Shown here: piece by piece, positions 53,875 to 63,675 of the stretch | How positions within the stretch are numbered: the stretch's first letter is position 1 | How the letters are laid out: each line of letters starts with the position of its first letter | NCBI RefSeq assembly: GCF_014205295.1 | Contig: NZ_JACHNF010000001.1 | Location: 2,480,001 to 2,544,000 of the forward strand | Direction of reading: 5' to 3' | Length of the DNA stretch: 64,000 bases | Source: Kribbella solani | GTDB taxonomy: Bacteria > Actinomycetota > Actinomycetes > Propionibacteriales > Kribbellaceae | Made by a program: the position numbers and the translations under genes | The notes under the pieces: model-generated | What the model saw: only the letters and a program-made list of their open reading frames with translations | What the model was told of the DNA's origin: nothing | Database searches by the model: none

Positions 53875-55239
53875 ATGTCGATTCTCTCCATCCTCGAACC
53901 GGCCGGCACCACGTCCCCGCGGCCCACGGTCGCGCGGCTCGTCACCGGCAGCATCCCGGCCACGGTCGGTTCGGACCTGCTGGTACCGCTGGCCGACGGC
54001 CGGGTCACCGACTACGCCAACTTCGACCACGGCGCCAGCGCGCCGTGCCTGGAGTCGGCCCGGGCCAGCGTGGAGGCGGCGCTGCCGTCGTACGCGTCGG
54101 TGCACCGCGGCAACGGGTACGCGTCCCGGATCACCACCCAGTGGTACGAGCGGGCCCGCGCCGAAGTACACGCCTTCGTCGGTGCTCGTGCGGACGACCA
54201 GGTGATCTTCACCCGGCAGACCACCGACGCGCTCAACCTGCTCGCCCGGGCCGTACCGGCTGATGCCACCGTGATCGTGTTCGAGTCGGAGCACCACGCC
54301 GCGCTGCTGCCCTGGCCGGCCGAGCGCACCGTACGCCTGGCCGCGCCGTCCACCCCGGCCGGTGCCGTGACCGCCGTCGCCGACGCGCTCCGGCAGGCGC
54401 CCGAGGGTCCGCGACTGGTCGTGGTCACCGGCGCGTCGAACGTCACCGGTGAGATCTTCCCGATCGCCGAGCTCACCAAGGTCGCGAAGGCGCACGGCGC
54501 ACGGGTCTGCGTGGACGCCGCGCAGCTGGCGCCGCACCGGACGGTCGACCTCGCCGCGCTCGGCGCCGACTGGGTCGCGCTGTCCGGACACAAGCTCTAC
54601 GCGCCGTACGGCGCGGGTGCCCTGATCGGTCGGGCCGACTGGCTCGACGCGGCCGAGCCGTACCTGTACGGCGGTGGCGCGACGCACGCGGTGACCGAGG
54701 ACACCGTGGTGTGGTCGACCGGTCCGGCCCGGCACGAGGGCGGCTCGCCCAACGTGATCGGCGCGATCGCCCTCGCTTCGGCCTGCGCCGCGATCAGCAG
54801 GCACCGGGACGCCATCGAGCAGCACGAGCGCGGTCTGCTGGCTCGTCTGCGCTCCGGGCTCGCGCAGATCGACGGCGTCACCACTTACTCGCTGTTCGGC
54901 GACGACGCGGACCGCGTCGGCACCGTCTGTTTCACCGTTGCCGGGCTGACCTCGACACTCGTCTCGGCCGCGCTCAGCGCCGAGTACGGGATCGGTGTCC
55001 GGGACGGCAAGTTCTGCGCCCACCCGCTGGTCGGCCGTCTGCTCGCCGACTCCCCCGAGCACGGCACGGCGGTGCGCGCCAGCCTGGGCCTCGGGACGAC
55101 CCGCGAGCACGTGGACCGGCTGGTGGACGCCGTCCGTACGCTCGCGACCAGCGGGCCGCGGACGGAGTACGCGGAGACCGCGAACGGCTGTCAGCCGTCC
55201 GTCGATCCCCGCGACCTGCACGCCCCGCGCATCTGGTGA
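53875..55239 (+). CDS. Class V aminotransferase / cysteine-desulfurase-like PLP enzyme
   Basis: A 454-residue PLP enzyme. The Schiff-base lysine is in LSGHKLYAPYGAG; the cofactor Asp is in CVDAAQLAPH; FDHGASAPCLESA opens the fold and TRQTTDALNLLAR binds phosphate. A mobile-loop cysteine as in canonical IscS is not obvious, so desulfurase activity is uncertain. Control by a SAM-sensing riboswitch implies a role in Met/Cys or sulfur metabolism. The ATG at 53875 follows GGAGCAGCAGC; the open frame upstream covers the riboswitch and is rejected. Confidence 0.88.
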   Translation: MSILSILEPAGTTSPRPTVARLVTGSIPATVGSDLLVPLADGRVTDYANFDHGASAPCLESARASVEAALPSYASVHRGNGYASRITTQWYERARAEVHAFVGARADDQVIFTRQTTDALNLLARAVPADATVIVFESEHHAALLPWPAERTVRLAAPSTPAGAVTAVADALRQAPEGPRLVVVTGASNVTGEIFPIAELTKVAKAHGARVCVDAAQLAPHRTVDLAALGADWVALSGHKLYAPYGAGALIGRADWLDAAEPYLYGGGATHAVTEDTVVWSTGPARHEGGSPNVIGAIALASACAAISRHRDAIEQHERGLLARLRSGLAQIDGVTTYSLFGDDADRVGTVCFTVAGLTSTLVSAALSAEYGIGVRDGKFCAHPLVGRLLADSPEHGTAVRASLGLGTTREHVDRLVDAVRTLATSGPRTEYAETANGCQPSVDPRDLHAPRIW

Positions 55240-55264
55240 AACAGCGGTTCGCGAAGCGGCCCTC

Positions 55265-57322
55265 CTACTGCTCGGGAGGTACGAGACCTACATGGTGAGC
55301 AGCGAACGCCAGTAGGTCAGCCCACTCCGACGCGATCATCGCGGCCGGTTTTCCGAAGCCATGGCCAGTGTTGACCTCAACCCGAGTCAAGACGGGCCGC
55401 GGACCGGACTGGGCATGCTGCAGCGCCGCGATGAACTTGTGGCTGTGCAACGGCACCACGCGGTCGTCATGATCACCTGTGACCACCAGCGTCGCCGGGT
55501 ACGCAGTGCCTGCGCTGACCCGGTGCAGTGGCGAGTACGCCAACAGGTCCTCGAACTGGTCCGGGTCGTCGGGCAGTCCGTAGTCGGACGCCCACGCCGC
55601 TCCCACTGTGAACTTGTGGAACCGCAGCATGTCCAGCACACCCACACCGGGCAGTGCGACTGCGAACAGGTCCGGCCGTTGGGTCATGACCGCACCGACG
55701 AGCAGTCCGCCGTTGCTGCGGCCGTGGATGACGAGCTGCTCCGGCGTGGTCACGCCGCTGTCCTGCAGGTGCTCTGCGACGGCGATGAAGTCGTCGAACA
55801 CATTCTGCTTGTTCTTCAGCCGTCCCGCGTCGTGCCACTCGGCTCCGTACTCGCCGCCACCGCGCAGGTTCGCGATCACGAGCACTCCGCCGGCTGCGAG
55901 CCACGCCGGCCAGCCGGGGCGGTAGTCGGCATGGATCGGGATGCGGAAGCCGCCGTACCCCCACATCAGCGTCGGTCGTGGTGTGGAGAAGTCCAGGTCG
56001 GAGCGGGTGATCAGGAAGTACGGGACGCCGCGCCCCGGAGCAGTCCGGCGAGTCACCGTGACCTGTGGTGGTGTGAAGCCTCCAGTGCCGCGGACCAGCT
56101 CCGGCAAGGCGCGTACGTCGCCTGTGTCTGTTGAGACGACGTACGACAGGGTTGGGTCTGTTGTCGTTGACAGACCGATGAACAGCTCGTCGTACTCCGG
56201 TCCAGCGTTGAGACCTACGACTCCCCCGCCCGGTACGTCGATCACGCGCTGACCAGAGCCATCCAACGCGTACAGCGTGAGCACCGGCTGGGCGTCGACC
56301 AACGTCAGCGCGGCCAAACCGGACGCCGTGCCGCGAACTGCCTGCAGTGTGGCGTCGCCCTCCGGGATGAGGTCAGTGAACGAACCGTCGAGCGACGAGA
56401 GCACCACGCGGCCGCGCGGCGCGTCCCGGTCGGTCCGTAGCACCAGCTGGTCGCCAGACATCCGTACGAACGTGATCTCGTCGGCAAACGTGTCCACCAC
56501 CTTCACCGGCTCGCCCAGCCCGTCCGACGTGATCGGATAGACCCAGAGCCGCGTGGCGTAGTCGGTGCCTTCGGTGATGTGTACGACGACGTACTTGTCG
56601 TCATCGGTCACTTCAGGTGTGTAGAAGTACCGGTCCTTGCCTGGGAACGTCAGCACCAGCTCGTCGTCCGACTGCGGCGTACCGACCTTGTGCAGCGTCA
56701 GCCGCCCACCGGACAGGGAGGTAGTCGTCGTGCCCTCGCTACGCCCGCTGGTCGGGTAGTGCAGGTACAAGTACGCGGAACTGTCCGGTAACCAGATCGC
56801 CTCGGAGAACTTGGCCTCTGACACCACGTCGTCGACCGGCGTGCCAGTGGCGATGTCGAGCAACCGGAAGGTCGTCCAGTCGCTCCCGCTCTCGTTCACG
56901 CCGTACGCGAAGTACTTCCCGTCCGGGCTGACAGTGAACGAACCTAGTGAGTCCGTCCCGTCCTCGGAGAGGGTGTTCGGGTCGATCAGCACCCGGCCGC
57001 CGGACAGCAGCTCGTCCAGTGACTCGGCGACGTAGATGACGTCCTGTGCCTGGCTGCCGTCGTTGCGGCCGACGAAGTACCAGCCGGCCTTCTTGACCGG
57101 TACGCCGGCGCGCGGCCGGGCCAGGATGTCCGACAGCGTCCGCTGGAACCACGCCCGCTCGGCGTACCCCTCCAGCTCGTTCTGGGTGAACTCGTTCTGC
57201 CGACGCACCCAGTCTTGGGTCTCGGTCGCGTCAGGGTCTTCCAGCCAGCGATACGGATCAGCGATCTCGCGCCCGTGCAACAACTCGACCAGATCGTCGC
57301 GGCGGCTCTCCGGATAGGTCAT
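55265..57322 (-). CDS. Prolyl oligopeptidase, S9A family
   Basis: A 685-residue serine peptidase cleaving after proline in short peptides. An N-terminal beta-propeller (about 70-400) precedes the alpha/beta hydrolase domain. The nucleophile is in HGRSNGGLLVG, the Asp in TGDHDDRVVP and the His in NTGHGFGKP. No signal peptide is seen, so it is cytoplasmic. The protein starts TYPESRRDDLVELLHG and DPYRWLEDPDATET is the conserved family entry. A strong hairpin separates it from phoD upstream. Confidence 0.94.
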   Translation of the reverse strand: MTYPESRRDDLVELLHGREIADPYRWLEDPDATETQDWVRRQNEFTQNELEGYAERAWFQRTLSDILARPRAGVPVKKAGWYFVGRNDGSQAQDVIYVAESLDELLSGGRVLIDPNTLSEDGTDSLGSFTVSPDGKYFAYGVNESGSDWTTFRLLDIATGTPVDDVVSEAKFSEAIWLPDSSAYLYLHYPTSGRSEGTTTTSLSGGRLTLHKVGTPQSDDELVLTFPGKDRYFYTPEVTDDDKYVVVHITEGTDYATRLWVYPITSDGLGEPVKVVDTFADEITFVRMSGDQLVLRTDRDAPRGRVVLSSLDGSFTDLIPEGDATLQAVRGTASGLAALTLVDAQPVLTLYALDGSGQRVIDVPGGGVVGLNAGPEYDELFIGLSTTTDPTLSYVVSTDTGDVRALPELVRGTGGFTPPQVTVTRRTAPGRGVPYFLITRSDLDFSTPRPTLMWGYGGFRIPIHADYRPGWPAWLAAGGVLVIANLRGGGEYGAEWHDAGRLKNKQNVFDDFIAVAEHLQDSGVTTPEQLVIHGRSNGGLLVGAVMTQRPDLFAVALPGVGVLDMLRFHKFTVGAAWASDYGLPDDPDQFEDLLAYSPLHRVSAGTAYPATLVVTGDHDDRVVPLHSHKFIAALQHAQSGPRPVLTRVEVNTGHGFGKPAAMIASEWADLLAFAAHHVGLVPPEQ

Positions 57323-57345
57323 GCGGACAAACCTAACCGGCTACG

Positions 57346-57408
57346 GCTGTACTCGCCCGGCTCCGGTGGGCGGCATCCCGCACAGGCGCCGGAGCCGGGG
57401 AGTACAGC
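57346..57408 (-). terminator. Long hairpin terminator after phoD
   Basis: The arms GCTGTACTCGCCCGGCTCC... (57346-57366) and ...GGAGCCGGGGAGTACAGC (57389-57408) pair over 20 bp with one bulged G, around a 22-nt loop. It begins 7 bp beyond the phoD stop and 24 bp before the next gene's start. Confidence 0.78.
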
Positions 57409-57414
57409 GGGCCC

Positions 57415-58941
57415 CTAGTGCCGGGCCGGGGGGATGTCTTTGGTCCAGAGGACCTGGCCGAACAGGTTGCGGAGGGACACCGTGAAGACGCCGGTGCGGG
57501 GGTCGATCCGGGTGTGGCCGAAGAACTGGTTGCCGCTGGCCGGGGACTGGCTCGGGAAGTCGGCGGCCTTCGAGAACACGACCTCCGGACCGAACGTGCT
57601 GTCCAGCGAGTTCGGGCCAAACACACCCGCGTTGATCGGACCGGCGACGATCTCCCAGAACGGGTCGAAGTCCGTGAACGCGGCCCGTGACGGGTCGTAG
57701 TGGTGCGCGGCCGCATAGTGCACGTCGGCGGTCAGCCAGATCGCGTTGCGTACCTTGCGCTTCTTGAACTGGCTCAGCACCCAGGCGATCTCGTGCTCGC
57801 GGCCGCCAGGCGCACCGGGCAGTCCGTTCGCCACCGCCTCGATCAGGTCCCCGTCCGGGACCAGCAGACCGAGCGGCATGTCGCTGGCGATCACCTTCCA
57901 CGTCGCCCGCGAGGCGGCGACCTCGCGGACCAGCCAGGCTGCCTGCTCCGCACCGAGCATCGCCACCGGTCCGGCCGTTGACGGCACCGGGTTCGCGCCA
58001 CGGTACGTACGCATGTCCAGGCAGAACACGTCGAGAAGCGGACCGTGGCTGACCTTGCGGTAGATCCGGTCCCGTCCGCCGACGTGCCCCATCGGCAGGT
58101 ACTCAAGGAACGCCTTCTTCGCGCGCGCCGCCAGTACGTCGACCCGGCGCTCCGTGTAGCGGCTGTCGGTGAGGATCTCGCCCGGGTACCAGTTGTTCAG
58201 GGTCTCGTGGTCGTCCCACTGCGCGATCAGGGGTACGTCCGCGTACAGGGAGCGCACGTTCTGGTCCAGCAGGTTGTACTTGTACCGGCCGCGGTACTCG
58301 GCCAGCGTCTCCGCGACCTTCGACACCTCCTCGGTGACCACGTTCTTCCAGACGGTCCCGTCGGCGACCTTGAGCGACGCCTCGATCGGGCCGTCGGCGT
58401 AGATGTTGTCGCCGGAGTGCAGGAAGAAGTCCGGCCGGGTCTCGTGCATCGTCCGGTACGCGACCATGCCGCCGAGTTCCGGGTTGATCCCGTACCCCTG
58501 GCCGGCGGTGTCACCGGTGAACACGAAGGACACCGGCCGGTTGCGCCCCGGCGTACTGAACGAACCGTCGAGCGTCTGACCGATCCGGCCGTTCGTGTCC
58601 TCGAAACCGATCCGGTAGTCGTAGCGCTGCCCCGGGCGCAGGCCACGCAGCGGCAGCTGAGCGGTGAAGTCGTCGCCCGCGCTGGTCTTCGGTCCGCGCA
58701 GGCAGATGGCCCGGTCGAAGCGGCCGTGGCTGGTCAGCTGGACGACCATCCGGCCGGGCCGGTCGGCCCGGGCCCAGACGACGGCCGAGCTGGGCGTCAC
58801 GTCGGCACTGGCGATCCCGGACGGCAGCGCGGCGCGGTCGCGGCGGACGAGGTTCGGAGCGGCCGCGGCGACGCCCGGTACGGCGAACGACGCGCCGGCG
58901 GCGGTGGATGCGGCCAGGAGCTGGCGGCGACTCAGTTTCAT
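57415..58941 (-). CDS. phoD: Tat-exported alkaline phosphatase D
   Basis: A 508-residue phosphodi/monoesterase of the PhoD family. The N-terminus MKLSRRQLLAAS is a twin-arginine signal followed by a hydrophobic stretch ending VAAAAP, so it is folded and metallated before export. Metal-site motifs include SGDNIYADGP, AQWDDHETLNN and WLTADVHYAAAHHY. Pho box was not found in the short upstream gap. It scavenges phosphate from phosphoesters outside the cell. Confidence 0.93.
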   Translation of the reverse strand: MKLSRRQLLAASTAAGASFAVPGVAAAAPNLVRRDRAALPSGIASADVTPSSAVVWARADRPGRMVVQLTSHGRFDRAICLRGPKTSAGDDFTAQLPLRGLRPGQRYDYRIGFEDTNGRIGQTLDGSFSTPGRNRPVSFVFTGDTAGQGYGINPELGGMVAYRTMHETRPDFFLHSGDNIYADGPIEASLKVADGTVWKNVVTEEVSKVAETLAEYRGRYKYNLLDQNVRSLYADVPLIAQWDDHETLNNWYPGEILTDSRYTERRVDVLAARAKKAFLEYLPMGHVGGRDRIYRKVSHGPLLDVFCLDMRTYRGANPVPSTAGPVAMLGAEQAAWLVREVAASRATWKVIASDMPLGLLVPDGDLIEAVANGLPGAPGGREHEIAWVLSQFKKRKVRNAIWLTADVHYAAAHHYDPSRAAFTDFDPFWEIVAGPINAGVFGPNSLDSTFGPEVVFSKAADFPSQSPASGNQFFGHTRIDPRTGVFTVSLRNLFGQVLWTKDIPPARH

Positions 58942-59040
58942 GACGTGAAGGTGCTCCGCACGGATGACTGCCAGGTGACGGCCGGGCTAACTCGGCGGCA
59001 AATCAGGCCAGGGGTTGCGCTGGTCCGGGATGATGGTGGC

Positions 59041-60099
59041 GTGCCTGCCCCGCAGAAGCCCGCGCAAGCGTACGTAAGCCTGTACACCGACCTCCTCCAG
59101 ACCGTTCGCGAGCTGGGGCTGCTGAAGCGGCGCCAGGGGTACTACTACACGCGCATCAGCGTCGTACTGAGCGCACTGGCCGCCGTAGCGGTCGGCGTGG
59201 TGCTACTGGGCGACTCCTGGTACCAACTCGCCCTGGCCTTCGTACTGGCGCTCGTGCTGGTGCAGGTCGCGTTCTTGAGTCACGACAGCGCCCACCAGCA
59301 GATCTTCCGCTCCAAGGCGTGCAACGACTGGACCGCACGCATCCTGGCTGGTGGCGTACTGGGTATGAGCGTCAACTGGTGGCGTACGAAACACAACCGC
59401 CACCACGCCGCGCCCAACCAGGCCGACAAGGACCCGGACGTCCAACTGGACGTACTGGCATTCACACCGGAGGCAGTCGCCAAACGCGGTCCGGTCGGCA
59501 AGTGGTTCGCCGCGCGGCAGGGGTGGCTGTTCTTCCCACTGCTGACGCTGGAGGGCGTGGGACTACACGCGTCCAGCCTCCGGCACCTCGTACGCCGCAA
59601 GGCCACTGCACTGGAGCGAGTGGACCTGGCTGTCGTGCTGACTCGGCTGGCCGCGTACGTAGCCGCGCTGTACCTCCTACTGCCACCTGGAAAGGCCAGT
59701 GCGTTCCTGGCCGTGCAGCTCGCGGTGTTCGGCGTCTGTCTCGGTGCAGCGTTCGCACCGAACCACAAGGGCATGCCGATCGTCCCGGCCGGGATGAAGC
59801 TCGACTTCCTCCGTCGCCAGGTGCTGATGTCACGCAACGTCCGGGGCGGCGTGTTCACCGACTTCGCCATGGGCGGCCTCAACTACCAGATCGAGCATCA
59901 CCTGTTCCCGAGCATGCCGCGACCGACACTGCGGCGGGTCCAGCCGATCGTCCGCGAGTACTGCGAGCTGCACGGCGTGAAGTACACCGAAGTCGGCCTG
60001 TTCACGTCGTACGGGATCGTCGTCACACATCTGAACGAGGTCGGCCTGGGCGCCCGTGACCCGTTCCAGTGCCCGCTGGCCGCACAGCTCCGCGGGTAG
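59041..60099 (+). CDS. Membrane fatty acid desaturase
   Basis: A 352-residue di-iron desaturase, GTG start. The three histidine boxes are HDSAH, HNRHH and QIEHHLFP, the last with Gln as in front-end/acyl-CoA desaturases. Four membrane helices flank them. No fused cytochrome b5. It probably introduces a double bond into membrane acyl chains; regioselectivity cannot be inferred. The open frame upstream lies opposite phoD and is not part of the gene. An EamA gene follows at 21 bp. Confidence 0.93.
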   Translation: MPAPQKPAQAYVSLYTDLLQTVRELGLLKRRQGYYYTRISVVLSALAAVAVGVVLLGDSWYQLALAFVLALVLVQVAFLSHDSAHQQIFRSKACNDWTARILAGGVLGMSVNWWRTKHNRHHAAPNQADKDPDVQLDVLAFTPEAVAKRGPVGKWFAARQGWLFFPLLTLEGVGLHASSLRHLVRRKATALERVDLAVVLTRLAAYVAALYLLLPPGKASAFLAVQLAVFGVCLGAAFAPNHKGMPIVPAGMKLDFLRRQVLMSRNVRGGVFTDFAMGGLNYQIEHHLFPSMPRPTLRRVQPIVREYCELHGVKYTEVGLFTSYGIVVTHLNEVGLGARDPFQCPLAAQLRG

Positions 60100-60120
60100 C
60101 GCTGATCTACAGTAGCCAGC

Positions 60121-60975
60121 ATGTGGTGGGGTCTGGCGGGCGCGTTGGCAGCAGCCGTCGCGTACGGACTGGCCTCCATCTTGCAGGCGTCAGCCGCCTC
60201 GGACAGCTCCGCTGACACCAGCGCGGCCAACGTAGTAGTCAAACCGCGCTTCGTGATCGGCATGGGACTGGACGGCGTCGGTTTCGCGGTACAGGTCGCT
60301 GCACTGCAGGTACTGCCGCTGTTCGTGGTCCAGTCCGCTCTGGCAGCCAGTCTGGCCGTCACCGCGGTCGCAGCACGCACACTGGGCGTCCGGCTCGGCC
60401 AGCGTGAGTGGATCGCAGTAGGCATCGTCTGTCTCGGGCTGGGCCTGCTGGGCATGTCCGCCGGCAGTGAGGGCAGCCCCAGCGTCGGGAACGGCTTCCG
60501 GATCGCGCTGGTCGTTGCCGTTGCGCTACTGGGTCTAGCGCGGCTGTCTGTAGGCCTGGTGCCCCGCCGGCTGCACGGACCGCTGCTTGGCCTGATCGCC
60601 GGTCTCAGCTTCGGCGTGGTCGCCATCTCCGCGCGTACGATCCCGAGCCTGCGGCCGGCGGAGCTGATCACCGAGCCGGCCACCTACACGGCCATCGCCA
60701 GCGGCGCACTGGCCATGCTGACGTACGCCTCGGCGCTCCAACGTGGTGGAGTCACCGCCGCCACCGCGATGCTGGTCGTCGGCGAGACCGTCTTCCCCGC
60801 GCTCGTCGGTCTGCTCGTACTGGGCGACCGTCCGCGACCGGGATACGCCGCGTTCGCCGCGATCGGCTTCGTACTCGCCGTGGCCGCCGCGCTCGTCCTG
60901 GCCCGGTTCGGCGAACCAGGACAGGCCGTCAGTACGCCGGCGGGATCTCCCCCGAACCGCGAATCGTCAACTTGA
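60121..60975 (+). CDS. EamA/DMT-superfamily transporter
   Basis: A 284-residue protein of about nine to ten hydrophobic helices in the two-fold drug/metabolite transporter pattern, though the repeats are diverged. GALAAAVAYGLASILQASAA and the second-half GVTAATAMLVVGETVFPALVGLLVLGDRP fit EamA-like proteins. Substrate unknown. Its last 47 bp overlap the 3' end of the convergent LacI-family gene. Confidence 0.83.
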   Translation: MWWGLAGALAAAVAYGLASILQASAASDSSADTSAANVVVKPRFVIGMGLDGVGFAVQVAALQVLPLFVVQSALAASLAVTAVAARTLGVRLGQREWIAVGIVCLGLGLLGMSAGSEGSPSVGNGFRIALVVAVALLGLARLSVGLVPRRLHGPLLGLIAGLSFGVVAISARTIPSLRPAELITEPATYTAIASGALAMLTYASALQRGGVTAATAMLVVGETVFPALVGLLVLGDRPRPGYAAFAAIGFVLAVAAALVLARFGEPGQAVSTPAGSPPNRESST

Positions 60976-61960
60976 CCGGCACCCGGACCGTACGGCTCGG
61001 CCGATGCGGTTCCGGCAGCCGCTCGGTCATCAACTGGATCGCCGTCCGCGCCATCACGTCGGCCGACTGCGCGACCGCCGTCAGCCCCGGGCTGAGCAGA
61101 TCACCCAGCGCCAGGTCGTCGAACGACACCAGCGCGACCTGATCCCGGCGCCCGGCCAGACCGCGCAGCACCTCCGCGGTGGTCATGTTGTTTGCCGACA
61201 GCAACGCGGTCGCCGGCTCGGCCCGGTCCAGCACCGCGGACAGCGTGATGCCGATGCCCTCCGTGGTCGGCTCGGACAGGTGCACCAGGTCCTCGTCGAC
61301 ATCGATCCGGTGCCGGGCCATCGCGGCCCGGTACGCGACCACGCGCTCGCGGGCGGTGAAGATCCGCTCGTCATCACCGAGGTACGCGATCCGCCGATGC
61401 CCTTGCCGGACCAGATGGTCGATCGCCTGATCGATCCCGCCGGCGTTGTCCGCGAGTACCGCATCGGCCTCGATCCCGTGCGCCGGACGGTCGATCGTGA
61501 CCACCGCCATCCCGGCGTCGACATGCGGAGCCAGGTAGTCCTGGGTCTCGCCGATCGGCGCCATGATCAGCGCGTCCGGCCGGCGGGCGACGAACTCGAG
61601 GCAGACGTCCTTCTCCCGCTCCGGGTCCTCGTCGGTCAGCCCGATCATCACCACCGAGCCGGACGACCGGGCCCACAGCTCGACCGCCCGGCCGAGGGAG
61701 GCGAAGAACGGGTCGCCGATGTCGCGGATCACCACCGCGATCGTCCCGGTCTTGCCGCGGCGCAGCATCCGGGCGCTCTCGTTCGGGGTGTAGTTCAGCT
61801 CCTTGATCGCCGCCTGCACCTTGGCGGTCAGCTCGGGGCTGACGTTCGGTTCCTCGTTCACCACCCGGGACACGGTCTTCAGCGCGACCCCGGCCCGGGC
61901 GGCGACCTCCTTCATCGTCGGCCGGCGCTGACCGATCCCGTTCGTTCCGTTGATGCTCAT
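60929..61960 (-). CDS. LacI-family transcriptional regulator
   Basis: A 343-residue repressor. The N-terminal HTH is TMKEVAARAGVALKTVSRVVN, the hinge helix NESARMLRRGKTGTIAVV, and the rest is a type 1 periplasmic-binding-like sugar sensor (LVSFDDLALGDLLSPGLTAV). Effector unknown; no sugar operon adjoins. It is 20 bp downstream of rnj. Confidence 0.92.
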   Translation of the reverse strand: MSINGTNGIGQRRPTMKEVAARAGVALKTVSRVVNEEPNVSPELTAKVQAAIKELNYTPNESARMLRRGKTGTIAVVIRDIGDPFFASLGRAVELWARSSGSVVMIGLTDEDPEREKDVCLEFVARRPDALIMAPIGETQDYLAPHVDAGMAVVTIDRPAHGIEADAVLADNAGGIDQAIDHLVRQGHRRIAYLGDDERIFTARERVVAYRAAMARHRIDVDEDLVHLSEPTTEGIGITLSAVLDRAEPATALLSANNMTTAEVLRGLAGRRDQVALVSFDDLALGDLLSPGLTAVAQSADVMARTAIQLMTERLPEPHRPSRTVRVPVKLTIRGSGEIPPAY

Positions 61961-61980
61961 CGCCGGCCCACTCCCCTGTC

Positions 61981-63675
61981 TCAGCTCTCCACGACAACCG
62001 GAATGATCATCGGGCGGCGGCGGTGGGTGTCACTGACCCACTTCCCGACCACCCGGCGGATCACCTGCTGCAGCTGGTACATGTCGTCCACGCCGCCGCC
62101 GATCGCCTTCTCGATCTCGGCCTCGATCTTCGGCTTCAGATCGTCGAACACGGTGTCGTCCTCGGCGAATCCACGCGCCTGGATCTCCGGCCCGGCGGTC
62201 AGCTTGCCGGTGACCGAGTCCATCACGGCGATCACCGAGATGAACCCCTCGTCGCCGAGGATGCGCCGGTCCTTCAGCGACGTCTCGGTGATGTCACCGA
62301 CGGTCGAGCCGTCGACGAACACGTACCCGCAGTCGACCTTGCCGGCCACGACCGCCTTCTTGTCGATCAGATCGACAACCACGCCGTCCTCGACGACCAC
62401 CACGTTCTCCCGCGGTACGCCGGTCTGGACGGCCAGGTCCGCGTTCGCGTGCAGGTGCCGCACCTCGCCGTGTACGGGCATCACGTTCTTCGGCTTGACG
62501 ATGTTGTAGCAGTAGAGCAGCTCGCCCGCGCTGGCGTGCCCGGACACGTGGACGAGCGCGTTGCCCTTGTGGATCACGTTCGCGCCGTGCCGGATCAGGC
62601 CGTTGATCACCCGGTACACCGAGTTCTCGTTGCCCGGGATCAGCGACGACGCGAGGACGACGGTGTCGCCCGGCTGCAGGTGTACGACGTTGTGGTCGTT
62701 CGCCGCGATCCGGGACAGCGCCGACATCGGCTCGCCCTGCGAACCGGTCGACACCAGCACCACCTGCTCCGGCGGGTAGTTGTCCAGCTCGCGCATGTCG
62801 ATCAGCGTGTCGCCGGGTACGTTCAGGAAGCCGAGGTCACGGGCCACACCCATGTTGCGGACCATCGAGCGACCCACGTACGCGACCTTGCGGCGATGCT
62901 TCACCGCGGCGTCCATCACCTGCTGGACCCGGTGCACGTGCGAGGCGAAGCAGGCGACGATGATGCGCTGGTTCTTCGCCTTGGTGAAGACCCGGTCCAG
63001 CACCGGCGCGATGTCGCGCTCATGGGTGGTGAACCCGGGCACCTCGGAGTTGGTGGAGTCGACCATGAACAGGTCGACGCCCTCCTCGCCGAGCCGGGCG
63101 AACGCGCGCAGGTCGGTGATCCGGTTGTCCAGCGGCAACTGGTCCATCTTGAAGTCACCGGTGTGCAGTACGACGCCGGCCGGGGTCTTGATCGCGACCG
63201 CGAGCGCGTCCGGGATCGAGTGGTTCACCGCGACGAACTCGCAGACGAACGGACCGATCTGGAGCTTCTCGCCCTCGACCACGGTCTGCTGCGGCACGTT
63301 CCGGTGCCGGTGCTCCTTCAGCTTGCCCTCGAGCAGCGCGAGCGTGAGCTGCGACCCGACCACCGGGATGTCGCCCCGCTCACGCAGCAGGTAGGGCAAC
63401 CCGCCGATGTGATCCTCGTGTCCGTGCGTCAGCACCACCGCGACGATGTCGTCGAGGCGGTCCCGGATCGGTTCGAAGTCCGGCAGGATCAGGTCCACGC
63501 CGGGCTGGTTCTCGTCCGGGAAGAGTACGCCGCAGTCCACGATCAGCAGCTTGCCGTCGTACTCGAACACCGTCATGTTCCGGCCGACCTCGCCGAGGCC
63601 GCCGAGCGGGATGACCCGCAAAGCGCCCGGAGCGAGAGGTCCGGGCGCGTCGAGATCTGGATGGGGATGGCTCAT
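61981..63675 (-). CDS. rnj: Ribonuclease J
   Basis: A 564-residue metallo-beta-lactamase/beta-CASP nuclease with 5'-3' exo- and endoribonuclease activity. The metal motif is HGHEDHIGG, with the further ligands in VNHSIPDA, FKMDQLP and HVSGHAS. The beta-CASP insert and a C-terminal domain complete the protein. Its ATG overlaps the dapA stop (ATGA), the conserved dapA-rnj pairing of actinobacteria. Together with RNase Y it forms the main mRNA decay pair. Confidence 0.95.
   Translation of the reverse strand: MSHPHPDLDAPGPLAPGALRVIPLGGLGEVGRNMTVFEYDGKLLIVDCGVLFPDENQPGVDLILPDFEPIRDRLDDIVAVVLTHGHEDHIGGLPYLLRERGDIPVVGSQLTLALLEGKLKEHRHRNVPQQTVVEGEKLQIGPFVCEFVAVNHSIPDALAVAIKTPAGVVLHTGDFKMDQLPLDNRITDLRAFARLGEEGVDLFMVDSTNSEVPGFTTHERDIAPVLDRVFTKAKNQRIIVACFASHVHRVQQVMDAAVKHRRKVAYVGRSMVRNMGVARDLGFLNVPGDTLIDMRELDNYPPEQVVLVSTGSQGEPMSALSRIAANDHNVVHLQPGDTVVLASSLIPGNENSVYRVINGLIRHGANVIHKGNALVHVSGHASAGELLYCYNIVKPKNVMPVHGEVRHLHANADLAVQTGVPRENVVVVEDGVVVDLIDKKAVVAGKVDCGYVFVDGSTVGDITETSLKDRRILGDEGFISVIAVMDSVTGKLTAGPEIQARGFAEDDTVFDDLKPKIEAEIEKAIGGGVDDMYQLQQVIRRVVGKWVSDTHRRRPMIIPVVVES

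Noticed and set aside
58045..59040. N-terminal extension of the desaturase
   Set aside because: These codons are antisense to phoD; the GTG at 59041 gives a standard desaturase length and an N-terminus like the family.
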